Notes: generated by a model not told the origin, from the sequence alone. Positions 30,565-41,617 are shown, counted from the stretch's first letter. The stretch: DNA of 64,000 nucleotides from Lithodes maja (GCA_037953745.1 JBAKBP010007460.1:1-64000); one strand, 5' to 3'. Program-made: numbers and translations.

Positions 30565-30990
30565 CAGTGTTGGTGTCCTTATTATATAATGGATATTGAC
30601 TCTCTGGAGGCAGTATAACGAAGAATGACGCAAGTGATCCACATTGTTAGAAATGTATCATATGAGGAGAGGCTGATAACCCTTGACTTGCATTCGTTAG
30701 AAAGACGAAGATGTATAGGAGATATGATATAGGTGTTTAAGTGGATGCAAAGTATATCAACAAGGGAGATATACATAAGGTATTAAGGCTTAATAACGGC
30801 GAGATTACCCGTTCAAATGGCTTCACATTGGATAAGTTTTGCTTTTGAAAAGATATAGGTTAGCACTGGTTTGGGAACAGAGTTGTGGAAGTGTGTGGTT
30901 AGCTCAAGAACGGTAGAAGATTTCAAGTGCAAACTCGATAGTGAATGAAATGGTTGTTTGGTCAATAGATAGGATTGTCAAGGGGTTTCG
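30565..30990 (+). pseudogene. CR1-type LINE C-terminal relic
   Basis: Reads WCPYYIMDIDSLEAV, a stop, RRMTQVIHIVRNVSYEERL, LDLHSLERRR, GDMI and degraded later blocks. These correspond to the post-RT region of the CR1 copies (WCPYYRMDIDSLERVQRRMT, LPYEERLKKLDLHSLERRRV). Multiple stops make this the most decayed CR1 copy here. Confidence 0.75.
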
Positions 30991-31413
30991 CTGAAAATAA
31001 AGCCTGAGAATATGAGTAAGAATAAATGTCTAGATAGGGTAAATTGTCGTACTGGTACATCAGATAGGAATAGAAAATTTCAGTCACAGGATTTTATTTG
31101 TACTGCTAGTAGTAATATTGACGGTGTAACAGAAGATGGGAATTCAGTTAGAAATAAAGGTAAATCCGATACCAGTAAAAGAAATACATTGTGATTATAT
31201 AATACAAACTGTAGGAGTTTATGTAACAAAATGGACGAACTTAGAGCACTTGTTAGCAGCGAAAATATAGACATTATAGCACTGACTGAAACATGGATTA
31301 ATACAGAATCAAGATTTTTTTTAGCAGAATTCCATATACTAGGATATAGTTTGTTTAAACGCGACCGAACAAGTAGGAGGGGCGGCGGGATAGCAGTGTT
31401 TGTCAGGAGTTCT

Positions 31414-31902
31414 TTAACCCTTCCTCCCCGGGTGTCATTTTAATATGACACCACAAAATAAGGGCTGGTGCCTGGGTGTCCTTTCAGGAGATAGTAAGCT
31501 TGAAAGCCTATTCAGCTTGGTCTGAACGCCGCGCGTCCGACGCATGTCAACAAAGCCGATCGTTGCGTCACCGCACCTCCGAAAACAAGAAGGAGAAGAC
31601 TCGTTTGTTATTGTATGTCTGTATGCCGTTGTTTCAGTAGTGAAAAGATCGTCGTATTGCTAACATCGCCTGAAAATGCTCTCCACTAAAATCGTCATCA
31701 CAATTGAACCAGTTGACTTAGAGAGCTCTACTCAATGCCAGTCTACAGATTGGAAACCGCACTACAATTATAGATGTGTGGGAAATTTCTAGCAGTTAAA
31801 ATTAACCACAATACGGTAGCCTAGGCCTAGACGTTTTTCGGCCAGATCGCCCGGGTAGCCCACCCTGTCCTTTGGAGATACAGCCCAGGCCAGGAGGGTT
31901 AA
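31414..31902. mobile_element. TTAA-flanked MITE, family C
   Basis: TTAA at 31414-31417 and 31899-31902. The ends are CCCTTCCTCCCCGGG and (reverse complement) CCCTCCTGGCCTGGG. Removing it with one TTAA rejoins the LINE endonuclease frame SSL then CIKSGIR. The uninterrupted CR1 copy at 54620-54660 shows the same protein without an insert. 485 bp; no ORF of note. Confidence 0.82.
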
Positions 31903-33160
31903 ACAGCTGCATTAAATCAGGTATTAGACTAAATAATGATAACGAAAGTGTTTGGGTAGAGGTTAGCAAGGTAGCGAGACCATAATTATTGAGTTATTTA
32001 TAGACCACCAAATATGAGTAGAAACAAAGGTACAGCTTTATGGCAGGAAGTGAAAATAGCATCAAGGTTTAGCAATGTGTGCATTATGGGGGATTTTATT
32101 TTTCCGAATATTGATTGGCAGCATCAAATCGGCAACTCAGATTCAAAAGAGTTTATTGAGGCGGTACAGGATAGTTTTTTTATTTCAATTCATAGACTCG
32201 CCTACTAGAGGTAATAATATCTTCGATTTAGTTCTCAGTAATAATGAACATATGATAAATAATGTAGAGATAGGAGACCAACTTGGAAATAGCGATCATA
32301 AATCAATTTATTTTAACATACAATGGACAGGAAAGGCTAAAGAGAATACGACACTTTTCCCAGATTTCAGAAAAGCCAATTATGGTGGATTAAGAAGAGC
32401 CTTAAGAGTCGATCCTATGGTTAAACTATTAAGTGGACCCAGGTGCGCTAATGAACATACTCTCTCTCAGATACCCGTCTTAACTCAGGATAATTTGACA
32501 GCTACATATAAGCATTTTATTTCTTCACTCCACAATGCGCAAAATACATATACAGTATACCCAAAAGAAAATTTAGATCAACACAGAACCAAACCAAATG
32601 GATGAATAATAGACTATTAGACCTTCTAGGAAAAAAAAAAGAGGAATATATAGAAAAATTAAGAAAGGCGAAATTCACCTACTTGCTTACTATCAGAATC
32701 TATCAAGAGAGGTTAAAAAAAGTATTAGGACAGACAAAAGAAACTATGAAATCAGGATAGCCAATGACTCAAAAAATAACCCTAAAGCTTTTTACCAGCT
32801 ATATAAATCTAAAGTTAGAGATGTAATAGGCCCCCTTAAAACTTCGATAGGAGAAATGACAGACAATTATTTAGAAATGTGCAGTACATTAAATAGTCAA
32901 TTTCTTTCCGTTTTCACTAATGCAAATTTGGCAAAGATCCCAGAAGTCTGTAAGGTATATAGCGACAGTATAGAAAATAGGTTAAGTACAGTTACTATAA
33001 GTAGAGATGATGTGCTCAATGAAATTGACAGACTGAAACCTCATAAATCGCCTGGTCCCGATGAGGTATATGCTAGAGTATTATAAGAATGCAGAGATGA
33101 GTTAAGTTACCCATTCACATTTATATTTAACAAGTCATTAAACACAGGCTTAGTTCCAGA

Positions 33161-33170
33161 AGCTTGGAAG
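33161..33170 (+). repeat. RTE target-site duplication AGCTTGGAAG, left copy
   Basis: Repeated exactly at 33963-33972. Confidence 0.88.
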
Positions 33171-33962
33171 TCTATCTATCTATCTATCTATTGCCTGACG
33201 CCGTGATCCCCGAAGGGGTGGCCACGAACGAACCGCCCCCATGCACCTCTGTCCCCAGTCAGTCGACGCCCCTCCCCCCAACCAGCACCGCCTTCATTCA
33301 TGTAGTTCCTCACTCCATCCTTCCACCTCATATTCGGTCTACCTCTCCCCCTCTGTCCCTCCACCTCGCTCTCGTACACCCTCTTAGTCATTCTCTCGCT
33401 TTCCATACGTTCCATATGGCCGAACCATCTCAAGTTGTTCCTTTTCACACTTTCCAGCACATCTACCTCCACACCACACCTCCTTCTTACTTCCTCATTA
33501 GTCTGTCTATCCCTCCATGTAATTCCGCACGCACTCCTTAAGTAATTCATTTCCACTGCTCTCACTCTTGGTCTGAGTCTCTCAACCAACGTCCATGCTT
33601 CGCTTCCGTAAGTCAGTGTCGGGATTACCACACTGTCATGCAAGGACTTCTTCACTTCCATACTGACCACCCTATTTCTTGTTACTGCTTTTAGCGTTCC
33701 TACAACCCTCTTCCCCTGTTGTACCCTCTCCCGCACCTCTTCATCCATAGTCCCATCTTTACTCAACACACTGCCCAGATACTTAAAAGAGTTGACGATC
33801 TCCATAGCCTGACCGTTCAGCTTCACCTCACACTCTTTGACTTCACCCCTTTCGAAGACCATAACCTTGCTCTTCCCCGTATTTACCTTCAAATTCCGTT
33901 TTTCGCACACTGTTCCAAACTCATTTACCAGACCCTGCAACTCCCATTCATTATCACTCATC
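33171..33962 (-). mobile_element. RTE-type LINE 3' part inserted in the CR1 LINE
   Basis: The minus-strand frame from about 33960 to 33188 reads LVNEFGTVCEKRNLKVNTGK, MVFERGEVKECEVKLNG, VNSFKYLGSVLSKDG, LTYGSEAWTLVERLRPRVRA, CGITWRDRQTNEEVRRRCGV, NNLRWFGHMERM and GRGRPNMRWKDGVRNYM. This is the post-YxDD thumb and C-terminal region of RTE elements. The 3' end is a short tail of (TAGA)n, seen on the plus strand as (TCTA)n at 33171-33191, as expected for RTE microsatellite tails. The insertion is 5' truncated, has no internal stop and is flanked by a 10-bp duplication, so it is younger than its CR1 host. Confidence 0.9.
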
Positions 33963-33972
33963 AGCTTGGAAG
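33963..33972 (+). repeat. RTE target-site duplication AGCTTGGAAG, right copy
   Basis: Matches 33161-33170. The host then has an extra TAAAG relative to other CR1 copies (GGAAGCTTGCAAATG), so the reading frame differs across the insertion. Confidence 0.88.
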
Positions 33973-35209
33973 TAAAGCTTGCAAATGTAGTTCCGATCTT
34001 CAAAAAGGGTGATAAATCAATAGCATCAAATTACCGTCCCATTAGTCTCACATCAATCATGGGAAAGTTGCTAGAGTAAATTATTGCTAGGAAAGTTTGA
34101 AACCACTTAGAAACTTAATCAATTCTTCTCAGCATGGATTGACACAGGGACGTTCTTGCCTTACTAATTTGCTTACCTTGTTCTCAGAGGTATATGAAGC
34201 AGTAGACAATGACAAGTCATATGATGTAATATATTTAGATTTCAGTAAAGCTTTCGACAGAGTCCCTCATGAGAGATTGATGAGAAGAGTTGAGGGCATG
34301 GAATAGGTGGGTCGTTGTTGGGATGGATTAGGTCATGGCTATTTGGTAGGAAGCAGAGAGTCGGCATAAATGGTACTAAGTCAGAATGGGGAGCAGTCAA
34401 AAGTGGTGTCCCGCAGGGATCTGTATTGGGTCCTCTGTTTATTATATACATAAATGACCTTGATTTAGGTATAACTAGTAGGATAGGTAAATTTGCAGAC
34501 GATACCTTAATAGGGAGAACAACAGATTCAGATAGCGACATAGAGTGCCTCCAAGGGGATCTAGATACCTTACACGAATGGTCAATAAATTGGCAGATGA
34601 ATTTTAACATTGACAAATGCAAGGTAATAGAGATAGGGAAGACGAATACTAATGCAAAATATAAGCTAGCTAATACGGAAATAGAAAACTCAGACTGCAA
34701 GAAAGATTTGGGTGTGTTTGTTAGCAACGATTTGAAGCCTAGAAAACAGTGTATAAGCGTTCGTAACAAGGCAAACAGGATTCTAGGGTTCATCTCCAGG
34801 AGTGTGAATAACAGAACTGCCGATGTTATCTTGAAACTTTACTTATCATTAGTGAGACCTCATATGGAGTATGCTGTCCAATTGTGGTGTCCTTATTACA
34901 GAATGGACATAGATTCGTTGGGGAGAGTACAGCGAAGAATGACAAAAATTATTCATAATTTTAGAAATCTACCATCATTTATGAAGAAAGGTTGAACAAA
35001 TTAGACTTACATTCGTTAGAAAGACGCAGAGTTAGAGGGGATATGATAGAAGTGTTCAAGTGGGTTAGTGGGATAAATAAAGGGGACATGAAAAATGTAC
35101 TGAAGCTCAGTGATAGCGAAAGAACTCGAACAAACGGTTTCAAATTAGATACATTTCGTTTCAGAAAAGATATAGGCAAATATTGGTTTGGTAACAGAGT
35201 TGTAGATGG

Positions 35210-35497
35210 GTCCGTAATTTGTGACATTTTTTTCCGGTGCCTTTTTTTCCTGTGCCGTTTTTTTCCGGTGTTTTTTTTCCGAGTACCGGTCCACACGGCA
35301 GGCTTACGCACGATACAACGTTGATACGGGCTATACGGCTTTGATACGACCTGGTATCCGATACGTTGCTTGGACCGTGCGAGTCACCCACGGCTAATTT
35401 ACGATACCCACGATTATGTTGCCGATTCGCCGTATCAGGCTGACATTTCGAGTCGGGAACTCGCCTGGAGGGGCAATCGTGTCAATGTGCAACGACC
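35210..35497 (-). repeat. Long inverted repeat, right arm (partner 29935-30345)
   Basis: The reverse complement begins GGTCGTTGCACATTGACACG and ends in GGAAAAAAAGGCACCGG-type repeats. Its inner edge cuts the CR1 LINE at VVDG. Outside lies TTAA, then the SINE. Confidence 0.85.
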
Positions 35498-35504
35498 TTA
35501 ACTG

Positions 35505-35660
35505 TGTTGGTGGTGTAATGGTCTACATGCTTATGTTCTGGATGTGGTGTCCCGAGTTCGAATCCCGGGAGGACCATATGCTTTCATTAGTATATTCAAG
35601 TACATTGGGGTTTGCAATTGATGATTAATGTTAAGAACGGGGTTTTACTTATTTCAGGCC
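35505..35660 (+). mobile_element. tRNA-derived SINE-like element
   Basis: TGGTGTAATGG (35512) resembles a pol III A box and GAGTTCGAATCCCGGGAGGACCA (35557) a B box plus tRNA 3' half, about 45 bp apart as in tRNAs. The acceptor stem does not pair well, so this is not a functional tRNA. The body (GTACATTGGGGTTTGCAATT, ATTAATGTTAAGAACGGGGT) recurs at 29695-29752, supporting an interspersed SINE family. Confidence 0.65.
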
Positions 35661-37057
35661 CCCTTCATAGTAATTATTTATTCAATATCAGGTGCCAATT
35701 AAAACCCTCACACACTATCCAAAACGTAATTATTCATCTACAGTATAGGTATACTGTTACATGTTTGACTAACCTCTAAGTTACCAAACCGCTGCATACC
35801 TATAGGTGGAGAGTTCTGCCACACACACAGTTACACTAAACTCCAGCTAGGTATTCCCCCCCTTAATCGAGTCTAACTAGGAGTTCATTATTCATTTATT
35901 TACGTCTCTCAGTGTATGTGCTATTTGAATAAATATACTGCATATGTATGTATCCTTGTGTGTTCTATTGATACTTGTTACTTGCATTTTTCACAAATAC
36001 TATGTTGATCTTTACCTATGCATTGACCTTGAGTTTATGAATAATAATATATATACATATCATCCTACCTAATTTAATAATACACTTGTAAACCTGGCTC
36101 TTGTATTCTCTCAACACCTCCCTCTCGGCACATCAAGACCCGTAACAGACAGTATAGAGAATACAACTATCTCTAGTAGAAATTGGTATCTTAAAACCTC
36201 TAATGATTATCGTGAATATTGAAAAATAGGAATGTTTCCCAAATATAATGGTGATTTTCCGCACTCATATTCAAGATAATTCGGAAACTTGGTGAATAAC
36301 TATATGTGTTTGTAATATGAAATCACAAGCATTTTGTTCGCTCTTTTCGATGGTTCATTCAGAATTATTTTATTCTCAAAATCGAATTTTATATATATAT
36401 TCTAAAATTAAAATAATTGTTTTGTATACACTTTATTATACACACAAATAACGAGGCAATGGTATTCTATACTATACAAGTAGAAATATTTATCAAAACC
36501 TCGAATTTTTATAGTAAACATTTATGCCAAAACAAGAACTCCATCTGTGTGTAATTGAATGGACAATATCAAGGACATTTTCAGTGACAACATAGGATTT
36601 TTAGGAGTGCAGTAAATAGTATAAAATCAGTGAGTCCAGAAATTAAAAGGTCCAGGGTAACCGACCTTCCCACACTCATGAATAATCAGTACTAGAAAAA
36701 ATGTCCTTAGACCATCGCTGTCTCACTGTCTTTGGGCTTACAGTGTTGCAAGTTATACCATATAGGCTAATTCCTTGTTTCTTCAGCTTCTCACAGCTGG
36801 TGTAAATCGCGATTCGCACCTTTCGATGATTCATGCCTAATATTATATTTCGGAAAGTGCGAAGTGTGCCTTGGTGCATTTAAAAGGTAGCGTGGGAAAA
36901 CGCTAGTATGTCTTCTGGTGAAACAGAGGGTTAATGTTTAGGATCAACATATGCCTAATGATGGACGCGGCCTTCCCGAAATATCACTATTGAAGATGGG
37001 GTCTTTTTGTTTCTTGTAACTTTTTTTCATATTACATATATTTTTTGTATTATATGT
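35661..37057. other. Non-coding stretch, no recognised gene
   Basis: AT-rich. ACCCGTAACA at 36139-36148 resembles an LTR terminus, but no partner was found. At 36953-36985 CCTAATGATGGACGCGG then CCTTCCCGAAATATC resembles a degenerate hammerhead core. The rest shows nothing. Confidence 0.4.
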
Positions 37058-37370
37058 TATCTATCTATCTATCTATTGCCGGACGCTGTGCTCCCCGAAT
37101 GGGTGGCCACGAGCAAAGCGGCCCCATGCACCTCTGTCCCAAGTCAGTCGACTCCCCTCCTCCCATCCAGCATCGCCTTCACTCGCCTTCACGCCTCCAG
37201 GTCAAACCTACCTAGTCATATTTCTACTGCTCTCTTGAACTCTTCCCTGATCTCTTCCTCCTGAAGCCTCTCCACCCTCTTCGCCAATCCACATTCCCCT
37301 CGCCTCCCTCCAGCTCTCGTCACCCACTTCTTTTGTATCCTAATTTTAGCTACTACTACAGTGTGGTCAA
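37058..37370 (-). pseudogene. Internally deleted RTE LINE: endonuclease end joined to 3' tail
   Basis: On the minus strand, 37370-37205 reads FDHTVVVAKIRIQKKWVT, GLAKRVERLQEEEIREEFKR. This is the final Asp-His block of the RTE endonuclease and its basic linker. It is followed at 37200-37058 by the RTE 3' UTR seen at 33180-33300 (GACTGACTTGGGACAGAGGT, GCATGGGGCC) and the (TAGA)n tail. The whole RT is absent. The 5' end abuts the (TA)n repeat. Confidence 0.72.
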
Positions 37371-37375
37371 ACAGA

Positions 37376-37533
<158 letters not shown>

Positions 37534-37548
37534 ATATTTTTTTTGTTC

Positions 37549-38155
37549 TTTAATACATACGAGGTTGAAAGAAATGGCAATTTCTGCGTTGGAAATTTTA
37601 TTATTTAAAGTTTCCAGGTCTCTGATGAGTTTTCGCTGGGTGGCAGGAAGTAGATGAATGAGATTAGCAAAATTCATGGTGGTACAGGGTTTCATTAATG
37701 TACATGATGATACAGGATATACGACGCGTTTCACTGGACAACCAGCATTATCAAGTATGGATTGAATGATATAAAAGGTAAACAGGAAGGGTATATATAG
37801 AGGTTGGAGGATCAGAGGAGGCGAAAATCAGGGGATAAAAGTCTGCTATTGGTGGAGGGGTATTCAAGGAGAGAAAAAGAGAGAGAGAGAGAAAGAGCAA
37901 GAGAGGACCGCGTCACGCATGCACACTGGATGCGGGAAGGTGGTGGTCGGTTGGCGGGGTCGAAGCTGATTGGCTGCGTGTCGAGGGGCGTGGCCTAAGT
38001 TGCGTAGTAAGTGTGGCGCCGGCAGAAGACGAAGCTGAAGGAGGTAGCGCGGGGGGCTGCGTCAAGGGCACCGGGGAGCGTTAGGTCCTGTAGGATAGTG
38101 GCTTTTGGCAGAAGGAAGGATCTGAAGGTCCAGAGTTTGGTTGTTGATGTTAGGA
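37549..38155 (-). repeat. Palindrome left arm (Penelope-like 5' region, reading outward)
   Basis: Reverse complement of 38164-38795 over about 605 bp with few differences. The centre is an 8-bp spacer GCCTTACA (38156-38163). From the centre outward: GTTGTTGATGTTAGGA, a GC-rich segment with GCCGGCGCCACA, a GA/CT repeat, CCTCTATATATACCC (TATA-like), TTGATAATGCTGGTTGTCCA then GTGAAACGCGTCG, and a start codon (37676-37678) for MNFANLIHLLPATQRK, which runs into the (TA)n. Confidence 0.9.
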
Positions 38156-38163
38156 GCCTTACA

Positions 38164-38430
38164 TCCTAACATCAACAACCAAACTCTGGACCTTCAGATC
38201 CTTCCTTCTGCCAAAAGGCACTATCCTACAGGACCTAACGCCCCCCCTCGCCCCCCAGTGCCCTTGACGCAGCCCCCCGCGCTACCTCCTTCAGCTTCGT
38301 CTTCTGCCGGCGCCACACGTACTACGCAACTTAGGCCACGCCCCTCGACACGCAGCCAATCAGCTTCGACCCTGCCAACCGACCACCACCTTCCCGCATT
38401 CAGTGTGCATGCGTGATGCGGTCCTCTCTT

Positions 38431-38463
<33 letters not shown>

Positions 38464-38795
38464 TTTTCTCTCCTAGAATACCCATCCACCAATAGCAGAC
38501 TTTTGCCCCCTGATTTTCGCCTCCTCTGATCCTCCACCCTCTATATATACCCTTCCTGTTTACCTTTTACATCATTCTATCCTTACTTGATAATGCTGGT
38601 TGTCCAGTGAAACGCGTCGTATATCCTGTATCATCATGTACATTAATGTAACCCTGTACCACCATGAATTTTGCTAATCTCATTCATCTACTTCCTGCCA
38701 CCCAGCGAAAACTCATCAGAGACCTGGAAACTTTGAATAATAAAATTTCCAATGCAGAAATCGCCATTTCTTTCAACCTCGTATGTATTAATGAA
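38164..38795 (+). repeat. Palindrome right arm (Penelope-like 5' region, reading outward)
   Basis: Same content as the left arm in the opposite orientation. ATG at 38664 starts MNFANLIHLLPATQRK, LIRDLETLNNKISNAEIAIS, FNLVCINEHLLPGFTNI, which then enters (TA)n. The pattern F...C.....LP.FTNI near the start resembles the N-terminal segment before the RT of Penelope-like elements (inference). Confidence 0.85.
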
Positions 38796-38819
38796 CATTT
38801 ATTACCTGGCTTTACTAAC

Positions 38820-39130
<311 letters not shown>

Positions 39131-39739
39131 GCTTCCCAAACTTGAATTTCTGCTTCTTATATAACTTTTAGCACAAGTTATTCAACTTGTGATTGCAAAC
39201 ATCTATTTTTAAATGCATTAAGCAAAACCGTCTATAATATTATGATTAGCATTACTCAATTTCCTTACACAATTTAGTATCCCTGTGTCAGTTATTTCCT
39301 TATGTCTGTTATCATTCCCCTTCAAATTTACTCATTTTGATGAATACAAGCAAAACCCTTTATAAGCTCCATCATGACAAATATATCAATATAATTTTTT
39401 GTATTTTTTCTTGGACTGTTTCAGGGGAATTACAATCAATCATATACTGTATATATCAGTCATCAGTAGAACTAATTAGATATTAGAATTCATCTCACTT
39501 GGCTAAATTACTCGACTCGTCGATCATGTCAGGTGAAGGTATCGAGAGATAATGGACACCCAGATCGATGTATTGTACACAATAAAATAAAATAAAAAAT
39601 AATAAAAAATTATATTAATAATAGCCTATGCTTTTCACATAAATTTGACTATAGGATTACAATGTATTACATGCTGGTATGTCCACGTAAAACTCCTAAC
39701 CTCCAAATTTTGTTATAATCTTAACTACAATAAACTACT
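39131..39739. other. AT-rich non-coding stretch
   Basis: No gene and no clear repeat seen. Confidence 0.4.
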
Positions 39740-40226
39740 TTAACACCTTAAGAGCGGGTGGAGGAGAATATTTGATGTGCCGCCCAGCGTTTTTTTTTTA
39801 TCGTAAACGAGCTTGTTTCCGTGCTCGTTTTCATGCATAAACAAGAGCCAGAGCGTAATACTAGTATGCATCCCTGAAAGGGTGTTAATTCAGCTTTCCA
39901 ATGACACCAGAACCATCCTTCTACGATCACTGGTTGTATTGCAACGATCGTGCAACCGAAGGGCAAAATCGGTAAAATACGGTCATTTTCTTACATTATT
40001 ACGTGTGAAACAAGTGAGAGAGGGTGGAGTACAAAGGAGTATATCTCAGTAGCTCCACGGCTACCGTGGTGAGCGGTCATGAGGTAACCTACGCTCCTCC
40101 CACCGCTCCGCTCTCTCTCAGAGCACATTACGTGCTCAAAATTGCACTCGACAATAGCCGTGACCCGCCACATAGTCCACATTTATTTCACTCGACAATA
40201 GCCGGGTGCCGCCAGTTAAGGGTTAA
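39740..40226. mobile_element. MITE family A, copy 1 (TTAA target)
   Basis: TTAA at 39740-39743 and 40223-40226. The left end is CACCTTAAGAGCGGG and the right end, reverse-complemented, CCCTTAACTGGCGGC. Inside are CATGCATAAACAAGAGCCAG, CCCTGAAAGGGTGTTAATTC and GCTTTCCAATGACACC, as in the other four copies. About 480 bp, no coding capacity. It is most similar to copy 4. Confidence 0.85.
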
Positions 40227-41564
40227 GAGCCTGTTCATAATCAAAGACATTTACTAGATTGCCTTATTTCCTTACAACTTCAATGTACACATTCTTGTAC
40301 AGTGCATCTAACTCGAACTTCAAACTTATCTGGCTATTAAGCGATTTGAAGTTGAATGAAAATAATAACAATATGGGTTGGAAAGTATACATCTACAATA
40401 CGTATACCGATGCTAGAAACACGACATTAATAATATACAACAATTCATATGAAATATATGACAGGACAATCTATCACAATTTTGTTTTAATTCTACAGAT
40501 CTATAAAACTTGGAAGACAGCAAAATGCTTCAATAAGTATTTTTTCTTATGTGTGTATGAACGAGACAAACGGCAGGACGCCTGTAATGAGTATCTCCTC
40601 CAAAGCCAACAGAGTGACAGAGAGCCAAATTCAAGGGACGTTGGGGTGAAAATGCCTGGACACACGGAATATATAGCAGTTTAAGTCATAGGATGAAGGA
40701 AAGATTAATTAAGGGAGAGAGTTTGTTGAGTAAAAGAAAGACTGAGAAAAGTTGCTAATTCTTGGGCTTGAAAGCTGGACAGAATAGGAGTGGGACTGTG
40801 TTGAAAGGCGGGTGCTCACTCGCCGCAGGAGAGGGGGTATGCAATGAGAGTGCTCTGAAGAACACTGATTGTTGTAATACTGATAGAAGAGTGAAACATT
40901 TCACAAGCTTTGCTTGTCAACTGGTCAACACCTAACGAAAAGGACAGTGATAACTAAAATGCATAAATGGAAAGATTACTGAGCATTCAAATCCAAAAAA
41001 GAGCATAAGCAATGTTCTTGTTAGTATGTCAATAAATTACGATTGATAATAATTATGTAGGATTTTTGAGGTTATAGTAGTTGACATAACATGTATACAG
41101 GAATCAGTGCACATAATTATATTATACAGTAAGTCGTCTGCGTGGCACGTGGTTCATATTCAGTCCCATTTTTGGTACTTGCCATACGATTACTTGGTTA
41201 CCATTCTCAATAATCTGTAATTTTATAATTGTATTAAAACATTTAGGCAAGAAATTAACTCTTTGAATATGGGAGGCCTTTCCTGAATTTATTAATATCG
41301 TCTGATGATTGACAACATAAAACAGCAGGATAAACTTTACAGAAGGAGATCTAGGTACTTTTATCCGTTATGACTATTTGAAGTCGTACCTATTTTGAAC
41401 AAGATAGCCTGAAATTAGCAAGAATGAAATAGGAATAATGTCATTCATACTGGAAGGGTACACTTCGTATTCCAAATGAAGAATTATATGATATACTGTA
41501 GCCGAAGGTAAGAAGTATTTTTCAGCCATAAAATATCGGCATTCTCTGTTTTTGCTTAGCATTG

Positions 41565-41617
<53 letters not shown>

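Larger units (their letters stand above)
31003..35213 (+). mobile_element. CR1-type LINE ORF2 (endonuclease + RT), plus strand, with two insertions
   Basis: The order is complete. Endonuclease: NCRSLCNKMDELRALVSSEN, ALTETWIN, SRRGGGIAVFVRSSL [MITE], CIKSGI, CIMGDFIFPNIDW, NSDHKSIYF. Linker: ANDSKNNPKAFYQLYKSKVR. RT: KPHKSPGPDEVYARVL, PEAWK [RTE insertion], KLANVVPIFKKGDKSIASNY, DVIYLDFSKAFDRVPHERLM (catalytic Asp), SGVPQGSVLGPLF, KFADDTLIG (FADD box) and the post-RT LERRRVRGDMIEVFKWVSG block. Frameshifts occur near 32200, 32610, 33085 and 34305. The 3' end is cut at VVDG (35213), where the right inverted-repeat arm begins. Segments: 31003-31413, 31903-33170 and 33973-35213. Confidence 0.88.

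Noticed and set aside
35505..35580. Functional tRNA gene
   Set aside because: A- and B-box motifs are present, but the acceptor and anticodon stems do not pair properly. Fits a SINE head.
36100..36148. LTR terminus (ACCCGTAACA)
   Set aside because: Resembles LTR ends of this genome, but no matching TG start, TSD or PBS was found.
40259..40684. 141-codon ORF
   Set aside because: Asn/Tyr/Ile-rich, AT-driven, no motif, no neighbours supporting a gene.
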